Below are positions 1 through 8,259 of a stretch of DNA of 64,000 nucleotides, in pieces. Position numbers and translations under genes: made by a program. This DNA comes from Shewanella sp. CG12_big_fil_rev_8_21_14_0_65_47_15 (GTDB taxonomy: Bacteria > Pseudomonadota > Gammaproteobacteria > Enterobacterales > Shewanellaceae), in contig NZ_PFGL01000051.1 of NCBI RefSeq assembly GCF_002783505.1, forward strand, positions 1 to 64,000, given 5' to 3'. Below the pieces are notes generated by a model. That model ran no database searches, was not told where the DNA came from, and saw nothing but the letters and a program-made list of their open reading frames with translations. The first letter of the stretch is position 1, and each line of letters starts with the position of its first letter.

Positions 1-1
1 T

Positions 2-19
2 GCGACCGAAGCAGGTCGC
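2..19. repeat. short inverted repeat at the window edge
   Basis: Six-base arms GCGACC and GGTCGC are separated by six bases, just downstream (minus sense) of the stop of the SpvB-like gene. A second small hairpin, GCCGC-aaa-GCGGC, lies at 72-84 inside the last codons of that gene. No T-run follows, so this is not a clear terminator. It could be part of an inserted repeat that ended the reading frame, but the window stops here. Confidence 0.4.
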
Positions 20-58
20 GTCTAGCAAGTATTTAGGATGAGGGGCAAAAGGATGGCT

Positions 59-2200
59 TTATCTTGTTCCTGCCGCAAAGCGGCTTCGTTCAACAATATC
101 AACAAGACCATCACCATTCATATCCGCTGCAGTGACAATGCGATCAGGAATAACGGGGACGTTATTAAGTTCAAGTATGTTAGTACGCTCATCGTATTTC
201 ACTCCCGTCGAGAGATAATTACCACCTAACGATGAAATTTTGATATGTAATACATTATTGATTGATTTATAAGGGTCTATAATGCCATCACCATCGACAT
301 CGAAATTTAGACAATTTCTTACACCTATAACGCCACCTACAAACCGACAGGCAGAACTTAATGTAAGATCATTTTGACCGACTAAATCTTGTTCTGCATT
401 AGTGTTATATCCCATAAAATCAGGGCTACCGTCTCCATTAAGATCACTGTAACCAAGAATTTTTCCGATCCACACTTTACTATCGAATAGCTGGTTTCCA
501 CCAACTAATAACTTACTGGAAATAATTTTATTAGCGCTATCCTCCCATTTAAATTGAGTCAAAGGCGCGCAACTGCTATCTAACGAACATAATTCAATTG
601 ACTCAATAATACTACGATCACTAAAGTCACTCGTTTTATATAAAATATTATAAGTAAAAACCTCAGTGTCATTTACTCTTGAAAAAATACTTCTTAACCT
701 TCTTTGGGTAACATATTCACCACCAGAATAAAATCCTTTACTCTTATCTGCTCGATTTTCATAAATGAATTCCACAACTCTGTCACCTTTAACCCCGCGG
801 CTTCCGGTATAAAATATTGTATTTAGCAAGTGCTCTCCATTGACACTTGTATCGTACTCAAAGTCAATCGTGTTTACGCCATTAGAATGCGACTCTTGAG
901 TCACCTTCCAGCTTAATACAGTACTTAAACCGCTCGGCACAAAGCGGCTATTAGCATTTGTACCATAGGTTGCCGAATTTCCATCTGGTTTATAGACGGT
1001 AAAACTGCTGTTACTGTCATTAATATTGCCGTGCTGGACCACTTTAACGAAGGAGTCCATCTCAGTGCGATATTCGGTATTACTTGTGCCATAGGTGCCA
1101 TTAATGGCAATCAAACGCTGACCATCGAGACACAACCTATCGGTCGAGGCATTGAAGGTTACTGCGCGGGTAAAACCATCTTGAGCAAAGGTTGCACCAC
1201 AACGACTAATGCTTGAGCCCGCATTAAGTGACCAACCCACACCTAAAACGCCATTACCACTCTGGGAGTTATAGCTGAGTGATACTGAAGGTTGAACGCC
1301 ATTACGCCCCAGTGGTAAATCGATGGGAATGTGATAACTTGCCTGTCCGCCGGACACACCGGCTTGACCCTTAACCGCAGCCACACTTAAGTCAACGGTT
1401 TCTGCAGGTTCAATATCACTACCGCCCGCATCGGCAACCGTCACCCGCGATAGGTTTTTCCAATCACTGCCAAGCACGGGCAAAGTAACCTGAGTATTAC
1501 TCGATAACTTCCAAGCACTGCACGCCGTTGAGCAAGCTCGCACTTGATACTGATAGGTGCCAGAAGCCAGTCCCGACAACGCAAAGTTTGTGGCCGTTCC
1601 AGAATACTTAGTGACCCATGCGCCACTGTTAACGCGCTGCTGTAATTCATAACGCGCAGCGCCACTGACACTCGACCAGGAAACACTGAATGCTCCAGTT
1701 GCATTGGTTGCAGGAACAAAGATAGAAGCTGGAGCCGAGGGGGTTGTCGGCACCGAAGAACTGCCAACGAGAATCGAGGGACTATAAGCGCTGCACAATG
1801 AACCTTTGCAGGCATTGATGCGGTAATAATAACCTGAGAGCGTTTTACCCGATAAATTGATATAGCGTGCACTTGTCCAGCCAGAACATGCCGTACCAGT
1901 ACCATCATCGAGTGCAGGGGCCAATGCCATTGACATCGATGATACACCACCATCGGCATTACCAAGCCCACTATAGACACTGCCCCATGTACTACCGTTG
2001 GTAGATTCTTGGATATTAACGGCAGTGACTTCACATCCTATATACCAATGTAAATCAATCGTGGAACTTGATTTGCTACCACTAAGGGAAGGCGTATCAG
2101 GAAGCAGCGCCGCCTCACTCGGTGCCACGCAAACCAGTCCAAATAGCAATATAAAAGCGGCAAAAGATGAGTTACGGTGCTGTGTCCATAGCGGCAACAT
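59..2200 (-). CDS. secreted SpvB/FG-GAP-repeat protein, probably truncated
   Basis: The 713-residue product begins with a signal peptide (hydrophobic stretch at about residues 13-30, ending near SEAA). Two fibronectin-III-like segments follow (about 30-140 and 150-240). A SpvB-type N-terminal domain starts near residue 285 (ASYHIPIDLPLGRNGVQPSV, then GVLGVGWSL). Three FG-GAP/VCBS calcium-loop motifs sit near the C-terminus (DLNGDGSPD, DVDGDGIID, DMNGDGLVD). Proteins of this class usually continue into a long RHS/YD-repeat toxin-like region. Here the frame stops after DIVERSRFAAGTR, in the middle of a repeat array, so the gene is probably cut by a frameshift or small insertion; its continuation would lie outside the window. 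An AAGGGAAT ribosome site precedes the chosen start. Likely role: a surface or secreted RHS/SpvB family protein, substrate unknown. Confidence 0.75.
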   Translation of the reverse strand: MLPLWTQHRNSSFAAFILLFGLVCVAPSEAALLPDTPSLSGSKSSSTIDLHWYIGCEVTAVNIQESTNGSTWGSVYSGLGNADGGVSSMSMALAPALDDGTGTACSGWTSARYINLSGKTLSGYYYRINACKGSLCSAYSPSILVGSSSVPTTPSAPASIFVPATNATGAFSVSWSSVSGAARYELQQRVNSGAWVTKYSGTATNFALSGLASGTYQYQVRACSTACSAWKLSSNTQVTLPVLGSDWKNLSRVTVADAGGSDIEPAETVDLSVAAVKGQAGVSGGQASYHIPIDLPLGRNGVQPSVSLSYNSQSGNGVLGVGWSLNAGSSISRCGATFAQDGFTRAVTFNASTDRLCLDGQRLIAINGTYGTSNTEYRTEMDSFVKVVQHGNINDSNSSFTVYKPDGNSATYGTNANSRFVPSGLSTVLSWKVTQESHSNGVNTIDFEYDTSVNGEHLLNTIFYTGSRGVKGDRVVEFIYENRADKSKGFYSGGEYVTQRRLRSIFSRVNDTEVFTYNILYKTSDFSDRSIIESIELCSLDSSCAPLTQFKWEDSANKIISSKLLVGGNQLFDSKVWIGKILGYSDLNGDGSPDFMGYNTNAEQDLVGQNDLTLSSACRFVGGVIGVRNCLNFDVDGDGIIDPYKSINNVLHIKISSLGGNYLSTGVKYDERTNILELNNVPVIPDRIVTAADMNGDGLVDIVERSRFAAGTR

Positions 2201-2370
2201 GGCATTCCCTTTAGTTTAAGTTCCTATTTTTGTCAAATGACAATACAAAAATAAATACATTATGGCAACATAGAGTAAACACTTTATTTTATTTTTGAAA
2301 TCGGGGGGGAGGTAATCATGTTCTCTCATCGAGAATGAGCGGATTATTTTTAAGACGCATTACCGCTATG

Positions 2371-2407
2371 CCAAGGCAACGATGGTTTAACCATCCTATT
2401 GCCTTGG
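2371..2407. repeat. long hairpin in the 2201-2624 intergenic region
   Basis: The arms CCAAGGCAA and TTGCCTTGG enclose a second pair GATGGTT/AACCATC, giving a near-continuous 16-bp stem with a tiny loop. It sits between two minus-strand genes and is not followed by a T-run on either strand. The rest of the 424-base gap holds only the tandem hairpins at 2544-2582 and no credible gene. Confidence 0.55.
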
Positions 2408-2543
2408 TACATTTACACTCCAATGGCGAAATTGAGTAACGCTAACTCAGCGGTATTATGTTCCAACTCTTTGGGGCAAAAGCTTTTAGCTAAACGAACA
2501 GCTAGAGGGTTAGTTAGATTGACATTGTTGCAACAGTGACCTT

Positions 2544-2582
2544 CTAAAACAGGGATGTTTTAGTAGCGCCCTCAAGGGCGCT
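2544..2582 (-). terminator. tandem hairpins after the response regulator
   Basis: Two adjacent perfect 8-bp hairpins lie downstream of the response regulator stop: AGCGCCCT-ca-AGGGCGCT at 2565-2582 and CTAAAACA-ggga-TGTTTTAG at 2544-2563. Their position fits transcription termination of the kinase/regulator operon, although there is no strong U-run. Confidence 0.5.
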
Positions 2583-2624
2583 GCTTGTGAAATAAAGGGG
2601 CGGGCCTTCTGTGTCTGAAAAGCA

Positions 2625-3221
2625 TCATAGCCAACCTTTCTGTCTGGCGATACGCGCCGCATCGATCCGATTGCTGGCATTGAGTTTGGCGATAGCTTCC
2701 GATAGATAATTGCGCACTGTACCTTCGGCAATAAACAGGGTTTCGGCAATCTCTGCGGTGGACTTGCCTTCGCTGGCAAGGCGTAGTGCGCGGCGTTCTT
2801 TATCGTTGAGTGGATCGATATCGCCTATGGCCATCATGGCAAGCTCAGGATCTATCACCCGTTTTCCCGCAATCACTTGTTGAATCGCATTGACTAAGGT
2901 TTCCGAAGGCGCATCCTTTAGCAGAAAGCCACCGACGCCCGCTTCAATGGCGCGTTTGATATAACCTGCACGGCCAAAGGTAGTGATCACTACCACTTTA
3001 GTGTGGCTTTGTTGATCTTTAAGCCAAGCGGCGAGTTCTAGGCCGGTGCGTCCCGGCATTTCTATATCCGTGAGTAGTAGATCAAAGCTCTGCTGTTTGA
3101 GTAAATTTAGCGCCTCATCGCCGTCACTGGCTTGGGTGATAGTAAATCCACCCGCGAGGGTTAACAGGGCTGCGAGGGCGCCACGGACCATGGATTGGTC
3201 TTCAGCCAGTAAAATCTTCAT
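2625..3221 (-). CDS. NarL/DesR-type response regulator
   Basis: A 198-residue response regulator. The receiver domain spans about residues 1-120, with acidic pocket E7/D8, phospho-acceptor D52 (LLLTDIEMPG), T80/T81 and K102. A LuxR-type helix-turn-helix occupies about 135-190 (STAEIAETLFIAEGTVRNYL). The start codon shares one base with the stop of the upstream kinase (TAATG), so the two are translationally coupled and form a cognate pair. The organisation and size match the DesK/DesR family that senses membrane state in Bacillus. No desaturase gene lies next to it here, so the regulon is unknown. Confidence 0.9.
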   Translation of the reverse strand: MKILLAEDQSMVRGALAALLTLAGGFTITQASDGDEALNLLKQQSFDLLLTDIEMPGRTGLELAAWLKDQQSHTKVVVITTFGRAGYIKRAIEAGVGGFLLKDAPSETLVNAIQQVIAGKRVIDPELAMMAIGDIDPLNDKERRALRLASEGKSTAEIAETLFIAEGTVRNYLSEAIAKLNASNRIDAARIARQKGWL

Positions 3222-4300
3222 TAAGTTGCTTCTCCCAGCAGAGGTAAACTGACGCTAAAGGCGTATCCTTGGTCGAGATTGTAGTTCAAGCTGCCGCCTA
3301 GGCTGTCTAAGCGTTCGCGGATCCCTGTGAGTCCATTGCCTTCGACCAAGGGTTTAGGTGTCGCATTGTCTTTGACCTCAACTAGTAGCTGATCGGCTTG
3401 TTTATCAAAGGCAATATAACATTCACTGGCACCGCTATGGCGGAGAATATTATTCACCAGTTCGGTGAGGATCAAGCCCAGTTGGCTCTCCATTCTGGTG
3501 GGCAGTTTAGGGATCTCACCATAGAGTTCGACACATAATCCTTTATCCCTTAAGGATTTACAAAGCTGGGTGACGCAACTCTCTAACCCTTTGTGCTTGT
3601 AGTCTGAAACCGTATGACGAATTTGACTCAGGCTTTCCCTTGCGATTTGCCCCAGTTCAATCAATTGAGTCGAGGCGAGTTCATATTCTTGTTTTGCGAT
3701 GAGTTTTTCGGCTAACTCGGCCTTAAGGGCAATGGAAGATAAGCTGTGACCCATGATGTCGTGTAGATCCCGCGCGATACGCTCCCGTTCGAGCATAGTG
3801 GCTAAGGTGCTAATTTCTTGGGAACTCTGTTGAGCTTGTAACTTATGTTGATAGCGCTTGCGTTCGGCCAAGCCCAACATACCGACACCGAGCACCAGTG
3901 CCGAGCCGTAGAGGGGGAAATAGAAATTTCCAAAGTGACACACCTCATTTAAGCCAAATAATAAGCCCACTAGGCTGAGCAGGAAGAATATGCTGGATTT
4001 GAGTGGGTAAAAGAAACCGATAAAAAAGCCCGCAAAGGTGAACAGTGAAATAGAGCCAGGGTTGATGGGAGTAATGGCGGTTCCGATAAGCACCATCACC
4101 AGAATGGGTTTATAGGCGCTGCGATAGTTGCATTTATAGGCCCAAAAGTAGCTGGCAATAAAGGGAATAAGCACGGCTAAACTTAAGGCAATTTTCCATA
4201 AAGGATAGGGGCTTAGAAACAAAGGGATAAGATAAAATGCTAAATTTATCAGATAGATCCACGCAATTTTCCGCTCAATCTGAAGGGGTGTGCTCGTCAT
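3221..4300 (-). CDS. DesK-like membrane histidine kinase
   Basis: A 359-residue sensor kinase. Five to six hydrophobic segments fill residues 12-145. A HisKA_3 dimerisation box follows (ERERIARDLHDIMGHSLSS, with phospho-accepting H180), then a HATPase domain with an N-box (GLILTELVNNILRHSG) and a G-box (NGLTGIRERLDSLGG). There is no large periplasmic sensor domain, so the signal is probably perceived within or at the membrane, as in DesK. The stop codon overlaps the start of the response regulator. The helical-repeat gene upstream is 105 bases away and may belong to the same unit. Confidence 0.9.
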   Translation of the reverse strand: MTSTPLQIERKIAWIYLINLAFYLIPLFLSPYPLWKIALSLAVLIPFIASYFWAYKCNYRSAYKPILVMVLIGTAITPINPGSISLFTFAGFFIGFFYPLKSSIFFLLSLVGLLFGLNEVCHFGNFYFPLYGSALVLGVGMLGLAERKRYQHKLQAQQSSQEISTLATMLERERIARDLHDIMGHSLSSIALKAELAEKLIAKQEYELASTQLIELGQIARESLSQIRHTVSDYKHKGLESCVTQLCKSLRDKGLCVELYGEIPKLPTRMESQLGLILTELVNNILRHSGASECYIAFDKQADQLLVEVKDNATPKPLVEGNGLTGIRERLDSLGGSLNYNLDQGYAFSVSLPLLGEAT

Positions 4301-4405
4301 AGCGCCTCTGTGAAGCTGTACTGGTTGTTGGATTATCTGCTTCGATTCATTTCAATTAGGGATTGGCGCCGTGTTCAGCGCCTAGATCCCCGTTTGCTAA
4401 TGTGG

Positions 4406-5107
4406 CTATTTTGCACTTACTTGCTGATTTTGTTGAAGCAAAAACTTAGCCCAACCGTAATCCGCTTGCACTTTTAGCGCCTGTTGCCAATCTTCAATCG
4501 CGCCTTGATTATCGCCAAGCTCCTGTTTCGCGAGTCCTCGCCAGGTATAGGCTTCGGCCTCACCCCAGCAGATGTTATCGCAGGGACCGGCGAATCTTTC
4601 TATTGCTGTGCTAGCCAAGGTCTTCGCATTTTGCATGCTGCCGCCAAAGAGGGCGGGAGTATTATAGGCGGCAATGGCCTTGACGAGGGCGACTCTTGGG
4701 TTTTGTGGCTCTAGCTGCTCGGCGCTAGCGATGGCCTTGGCGGATTTAAAACCTAACACGGCGCCTTTAGTGGTGTCTAAGGCGATTTGCATTCCATAGA
4801 CGGAGGACAAAAGCGCTAGGGATTCGGCATTCGCTTGGCTGTCCTGTAATGCTTCCAGTGTGGCTTGGGCCGCCGTCAATGCACTGCCAGCAAGGGACTT
4901 TTGCCCCATCACATTGGCACTGATGGCGAGACGATAGTTGGCATAGGCTTGATCATAGTCTTGGGTGCTGGCACTCAATTGCTGCAATTTAGCGATATTC
5001 ATCGAATTGGCGGCGGCATCAATGTGGGTGATATTGGGATTAGATACAGCAGCCAGTGCGGGCGCAGCGATTAAAGTCAGGCTAGAGATGAGGAGTAATG
5101 CTTTCAT
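4406..5107 (-). CDS. periplasmic helical-repeat (TPR-like) protein
   Basis: A 233-residue protein with a clear Sec signal peptide (MKALLLISSLTLIAAPALA). Alanine-rich helical pairs follow, ending in a TPR-like repeat (WRGLAKQELGDNQGAIEDWQQALKVQADYGWAKF). No enzymatic motif is visible. It lies directly upstream of the DesK-like kinase on the same strand and might be a periplasmic accessory or a co-regulated envelope protein; that link is inference from position only. Confidence 0.75.
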   Translation of the reverse strand: MKALLLISSLTLIAAPALAAVSNPNITHIDAAANSMNIAKLQQLSASTQDYDQAYANYRLAISANVMGQKSLAGSALTAAQATLEALQDSQANAESLALLSSVYGMQIALDTTKGAVLGFKSAKAIASAEQLEPQNPRVALVKAIAAYNTPALFGGSMQNAKTLASTAIERFAGPCDNICWGEAEAYTWRGLAKQELGDNQGAIEDWQQALKVQADYGWAKFLLQQNQQVSAK

Positions 5108-5247
5108 GGTATTTCCTTATTGAGTCAGTTTCCCATTGCTTGGGTACGGACTCATTATCAGCAATGCCATAGATGAAATGCAGACACAAAGGTCATCACT
5201 TAAGCATGACAAATGTCATCGGTTGAGCAAATCCTAAGATCAGATAG

Positions 5248-5276
5248 CAAAACACCGGAATAGCTCCGGTGTTTTG
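5248..5276 (-). terminator. hairpin terminator after the antiporter gene
   Basis: A perfect 12-bp stem (CAAAACACCGGA / TCCGGTGTTTTG) with a five-base loop lies 18 bases beyond the stop of the YrbG-like gene. The A/T-rich stem ends make it plausible on either strand, and it fits termination of the antiporter message. Confidence 0.75.
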
Positions 5277-5293
5277 TGTATTGGCTCTGGTAT

Positions 5294-6244
5294 TTATACT
5301 AAAGCTTGTGTGCTCGCTTGGCTGACTAAGTAACTCATATAGCCTAAATAGCTGAGTAACAATGCCGCACCCCTGCGACGGCCTATCTGATAACCAGACC
5401 AGGCGAAGGGTAAAACCACGACGGTCAGTGCCAGCATAACGATAAAATCTAGGGGTTGGAAACCTAGCCCTGATACTGGATGCACTATCGCAGTCACGCC
5501 CAGAATACCTAATATATTGAACACATTGGAACCAACAATATTACCGATAGCAATATCGCTCTGGCCCTTAAATGCGGCGATAACTGAGGTGACTAATTCC
5601 GGCATGCTCGTGCCAATCGCAACAATGGTTAGGCCGATAATCACTTCGCTCACGCCGAAAGTCTTCGCTAAATCGACGGCGCCATTTACAAATAGCACCC
5701 CGCCACCGACAAGCATACTAATACCGATGGCGATGAATAGCAGGGAGAGCAAGGGGTTTTTAGGGCCTTCTTCGATGACTTCGCCATCAGCATCCGTAGT
5801 GTTTTTGGAACTGATATAGCTAAACACTAAGTAACCCACCAGTAGCGATAACAGCACAGCGCCATCGATTAGGCTGAGTTCGCCATCGAGTAATAACCCC
5901 CAAAACAGCATCGAGGCCAAGATCATCAAGGGAATATCACGTTTTACCATTTGAGATTGCACTTCGATAGGACGGATCAGTGCGGTAATTGCGAGGATTA
6001 ACCCTATGTTGGCGATATTCGAACCGATCACGTTACCTAGCGCGATACCACTGTTGCCAGCGAGGGCCGATTTGACACTGACCGCTAATTCGGGGGCACT
6101 AGTACCAAAGGCCACAATGGTTAAGCCGATAACGAGCGGAGTGATACCTAGGCGAAGGGCGATAGAACTCGCGCCGCGAACCAATGCTTCTGCGCCTAAG
6201 GTTAAAATAATAAAACCGCCAATAATTGAAAGTGCAATTAGCAT
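5294..6244 (-). CDS. yrbG: YrbG-type calcium/sodium antiporter (CaCA family)
   Basis: A 316-residue integral membrane protein with the internal duplication of cation/Ca2+ exchangers. The two alpha-repeat signatures are IGLTIVAFGTSAPELAVSV (about residues 40-58) and IGLTIVAIGTSMPELVTSV (about 203-221), each followed by GNVIGSN or GNIVGSN. These acidic and polar residues line the ion site in the family. About ten membrane segments are visible and the length is close to E. coli YrbG. Predicted role: exchange of Ca2+ for Na+ or H+ across the inner membrane. It is transcribed alone, with a terminator behind it. Confidence 0.9.
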   Translation of the reverse strand: MLIALSIIGGFIILTLGAEALVRGASSIALRLGITPLVIGLTIVAFGTSAPELAVSVKSALAGNSGIALGNVIGSNIANIGLILAITALIRPIEVQSQMVKRDIPLMILASMLFWGLLLDGELSLIDGAVLLSLLVGYLVFSYISSKNTTDADGEVIEEGPKNPLLSLLFIAIGISMLVGGGVLFVNGAVDLAKTFGVSEVIIGLTIVAIGTSMPELVTSVIAAFKGQSDIAIGNIVGSNVFNILGILGVTAIVHPVSGLGFQPLDFIVMLALTVVVLPFAWSGYQIGRRRGAALLLSYLGYMSYLVSQASTQALV

Positions 6245-6354
6245 TTTAGGACTCTGTTAAACCTTGATTAAGTGAATAGGGATCGGGATGGGGTATCCTA
6301 ATCGACAGGCGTACATAATACGTGTTTTTGTCACAGTTTGACAGAATATGTCAT

Positions 6355-6379
6355 AAAAAAGCACGCCCTTAAGCGTGCT
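6355..6379 (-). terminator. rho-independent terminator of the acyl-CoA synthetase gene
   Basis: On the minus strand a 7-bp stem AGCACGC/GCGTGCT with a six-base loop is followed directly by six T residues. This is a classic intrinsic terminator 48 bases downstream of the stop codon. Confidence 0.88.
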
Positions 6380-6426
6380 GCTTTAAAATCTGTAACGACA
6401 CTCGCCATCCTACTGTTTCAGATGAG

Positions 6427-8091
6427 TTATTTCTTTGTTATCTCATCTTCCCAACAGACTTGGGCACCACGAATGCCATCAACACGCTCACTAAAAGCCT
6501 TCTCAAGCACATGGCGTTTGATTTTTAGGGTGGGAGTCAGCACGTCATTCTCAATCGTCCAAGGATCGTTAACCACGACTATCGCATCCACATGTTCGTG
6601 GGATTCTAAGTGTGGATTAACACTATCTAATGTCGTTTTTAGCGAGGCGCGAACTTCTTCGCGGGCCTGTAGACCCGCCCCTTCGGAGAGTTGCACTAAA
6701 GCGACAGGATGGGGCAGGCCAGAACCAATCACACAAATTAATTCCACATGGGGATCCTGTGCTAATTTACGTTCGATAGGCACGGGGGCGACATATTTAC
6801 CCTTAGCAGTTTTGAAGTTGTCCTTCACTCGACCGGTAATAGTCACGCAACCATCGGCATCGATAGCACACAGATCGCCGGTGTGGAAAAAGCCATCGGC
6901 GTCGAAGGCCGCCGCTGTGGCTTCGGGTTGTAAATAGTAAGCCGTCATCAAACCTGGACTCTTAATCAATAACTCGCCATCTTCACCCTGACGGATATAG
7001 CAGTCCTGTACTGGTTTACCTACAGTGCCAATTTTACGGACATCGAAGGGGTAGTTGATAATGGAATAAGCACAGTTTTCCGTCATGCCCCAGGCTTCAC
7101 AAATATCGAGGCCAATGCTGTGATACCAGTGGATTAAAGAGGGCGGAATGGGCGCCGAGCCAGAACCCAATAAGCGGCAATGGTTGAGTCCTAATCCTTT
7201 GTGGATTTTGTATTTAACTAAGCTGCTGATGAGTGGGATCTTCAGCAATAGATTGAGCTTGCTGACGCCAATTTTATCGATAATGTTTTTCTGGAATAGG
7301 CTCCATAAACGTGGCACCGAGAAAAAGACCGTTGGCTTAGCTCGCTGCACATCTAAGACGAAGGTGTCGAGATTCTCGACAAAGGCGACAGTGCTGCCCG
7401 AATAGAAGGATGAACCTTCAATCGCCACCCGTTCGGTGATGTGGGCTAAAGGCAAATAGGACAGCAGGCGGTCGTCGCCATCGGTACGCAGATCCCGCAC
7501 TACCGCCTGACAGGTCCAGCCATAGCTGGCGAAGGTTTGGATCGCACCTTTGGGTTGGCCCGTAGAACCTGAGGTGTAGATAAGTGTCATCACTTGATCC
7601 GCCGTAGGCAATGGCGTCTCAATCAAGGGATGACCCATATTGAGCAGTTGTTCCCACTGATATTGGGCTGGCATTGTCTCATAGGGCATGGCAAGGCGTA
7701 GCAACTCGCCGCCAACACCTGCTTCTTGATCGGCCCAATGATCGAGTTTGCCAAGGAAAATGGCTTTAGCGCCGCTGTGTTGCAGCACATAGCGAATGGT
7801 ATCTGTGTTGGCCGTCGGGTAAATTGGCACACTAATATAACCGCCATGCATTAGGGCAAGATCCGTGATAAACCACTCTGCACAGTTTTTAGAGAGCACG
7901 GCAATTTTATCGCCAGGTTCTAAACCTAAGTGGCGCAGGGCTCCGGCGAGTTGTTGTACTTTTTCTTGCACTTCACCCCAAGTGAAATCGAGGTATTGGC
8001 CCTTGATGGGTTGGCGTAAATAAATGTGATCCCCACGTGTCTTAGCCCAGTGCGCCAGCATTTCAATTGGCGTCTTAATCGCTGTATCCAT
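6427..8091 (-). CDS. long-chain acyl-CoA synthetase (AMP-forming), FadD/FAA type
   Basis: A 554-residue ANL-superfamily adenylating enzyme. Visible motifs are the P-loop-like LIYTSGSTGQPKG (A3), the EAWGMTENC segment (A5), the ATP-binding FHTGDLCAIDADGCVTITGR (A7/A8) and FKTAKGKYVAPVPIE close to the C-terminus with the A10-region lysine. It should convert a fatty acid, ATP and CoA to acyl-CoA and AMP at the inner membrane. The ATG at 8091 is preferred over an upstream TTG because AGGA lies eight bases ahead of it. It resembles the long-chain subgroup annotated as AMP-dependent synthetase in Shewanella; the exact substrate length is not deducible. It is monocistronic, with a strong terminator. 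Confidence 0.9.
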   Translation of the reverse strand: MDTAIKTPIEMLAHWAKTRGDHIYLRQPIKGQYLDFTWGEVQEKVQQLAGALRHLGLEPGDKIAVLSKNCAEWFITDLALMHGGYISVPIYPTANTDTIRYVLQHSGAKAIFLGKLDHWADQEAGVGGELLRLAMPYETMPAQYQWEQLLNMGHPLIETPLPTADQVMTLIYTSGSTGQPKGAIQTFASYGWTCQAVVRDLRTDGDDRLLSYLPLAHITERVAIEGSSFYSGSTVAFVENLDTFVLDVQRAKPTVFFSVPRLWSLFQKNIIDKIGVSKLNLLLKIPLISSLVKYKIHKGLGLNHCRLLGSGSAPIPPSLIHWYHSIGLDICEAWGMTENCAYSIINYPFDVRKIGTVGKPVQDCYIRQGEDGELLIKSPGLMTAYYLQPEATAAAFDADGFFHTGDLCAIDADGCVTITGRVKDNFKTAKGKYVAPVPIERKLAQDPHVELICVIGSGLPHPVALVQLSEGAGLQAREEVRASLKTTLDSVNPHLESHEHVDAIVVVNDPWTIENDVLTPTLKIKRHVLEKAFSERVDGIRGAQVCWEDEITKK

Positions 8092-8259
8092 TGGCAATTT
8101 CCTGTTATTTATTGTTATTTTAACCCATCATTCTAGGTGCCCAGTATGGCGAGTTTTGCGGGGCCGCGCAAATAGTTTGCGAGCTTGTAAACTCCTGAAT
8201 CGGAGTACTCAGTATGAAAATAAGATGGAGTTGAAATGCGGCCACTCACATTTCAGATC

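Noticed and set aside
2510-2779. 89-codon frame overlapping the response regulator end and the hairpins
   Set aside because: Off-frame product with no protein-like pattern, and it runs through the terminator hairpins.
8191-8211. hairpin ACTCC/GGAGT as terminator of the RiPP operon
   Set aside because: The stem is short and no T-run follows, so it is mentioned only with the last gene.
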